A stretch of DNA of 21,276 nt. Origin: Euglena gracilis. Its lineage: Eukaryota; Euglenozoa; Euglenophyceae; Euglenales; Euglenaceae. Under the pieces are notes generated by a model. That model did not search any database and was not told the DNA's origin. It saw only the letters and a list, made by a program, of their open reading frames with translations. Of the stretch, positions 21,101 through 21,276 are shown in pieces. How positions within the stretch are numbered: the stretch's first letter is position 1; each line of letters begins with the position of its first letter. The position numbers and the translations under genes were made by a program. Location: NCBI GenBank assembly GCA_900893395.1, contig CAAHFI011566364.1:1-21276 (forward strand). The letters run 5' to 3'.

Positions 21101-21276
21101 GCCGAAACGGCTAAGTCGACAGGTGGAAAAGTGTACAAAATGGTCCTAAAAATGGCCTAAATTGGCCAAAAAAACGCCGTATCTCGGGCTGGCGGGGAGT
21201 CTGCGGGGAAACCAAAATACCAGTAGATGGCGTTCCAAGGGCTTCAAATTTAGGTCTCCGGACATTTCCTTTGATT
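21101..21276. other. Non-array right flank, no gene seen
   Basis: The tandem pattern stops after CGACTTTTTG, and sequence of different composition follows to the window end. It contains GCCG-AAA-CGGC (21101-21111) and TGGCC-TAAATT-GGCCA (21153-21168) as short inverted repeats. A near-duplicate pair of words, AAAATGGTCCTAA and AAAATGGCCTAA, lies just before the second of these. One patch resembles part of the monomer. No promoter, RNA gene or open frame of interest is evident in these 176 bases, and I do not recognise the sequence. Confidence 0.75.
21153..21168. other. Short inverted repeat in right flank
   Basis: Five-base arms TGGCC and GGCCA flank a six-base TAAATT spacer. It is too short to be a confident terminator or transposon end, and I record it only as a structural feature next to the array boundary. 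Confidence 0.5.

Noticed and set aside
21111-21125. rDNA transcription terminator-like word around GTCGAC
   Set aside because: Only the six-base palindrome GTCGAC is shared with known vertebrate terminator boxes, the adjoining bases do not match, and no rRNA gene is in the window.

Overview
This window is almost entirely one eukaryotic-style satellite DNA array, and I find no gene in it. A monomer of about 162 bp (159-163 bp in the core) is repeated head to tail about 130 times from about 220 to 21100. No protein-coding gene, rRNA, tRNA, CRISPR array or transposon is recognisable. A satellite this long, between a GC-rich minisatellite and a short non-array flank, points to nuclear DNA of a eukaryote, for example pericentromeric, centromeric, subtelomeric or rDNA-spacer heterochromatin. 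I cannot place the lineage: nothing conserved is present, and the monomer matches no satellite I know.

Layout. (1) Bases 1-219 are a very GC-rich minisatellite built on an 8-bp motif, CCCGGCGG. (2) Bases 220-2724 are the left edge of the array. They hold one truncated monomer and 16 divergent ones, with unit-size changes, CpG-decay-like substitutions and signs of a duplicated multi-monomer block. (3) Bases 2725-3527 are a short transition. (4) Bases 3528-17603 are the core: 87 monomers in which I see essentially no base substitutions. The copies differ almost only in the length of an A-run/T-run 'hinge' (A7T6, A8T6, A7T5 or A8T5), plus three units with larger losses. (5) Bases 17604-21100 are the right edge, where small indels become steadily more frequent. 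(6) Bases 21101-21276 are non-array sequence with two short inverted repeats and one patch that resembles part of the monomer.

The monomer is about 49% GC and CpG-rich: I count 16 CpG against about 9.6 expected. It has a GC-rich half, then a block of T-runs spaced about one helical turn apart, and two potential hairpins. Two of its segments look like an ancient ~50-bp internal duplication. Long open frames exist on both strands only because the unit is a multiple of three and one frame per strand lacks stops. I do not regard them as genes.

The main interest is evolutionary. There is a homogenised core with decaying edges. The hinge lengths act as a barcode that may record amplification history. 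A few units have lost the exact interruptions between T-runs, and these may be either biology or sequencing/assembly error.
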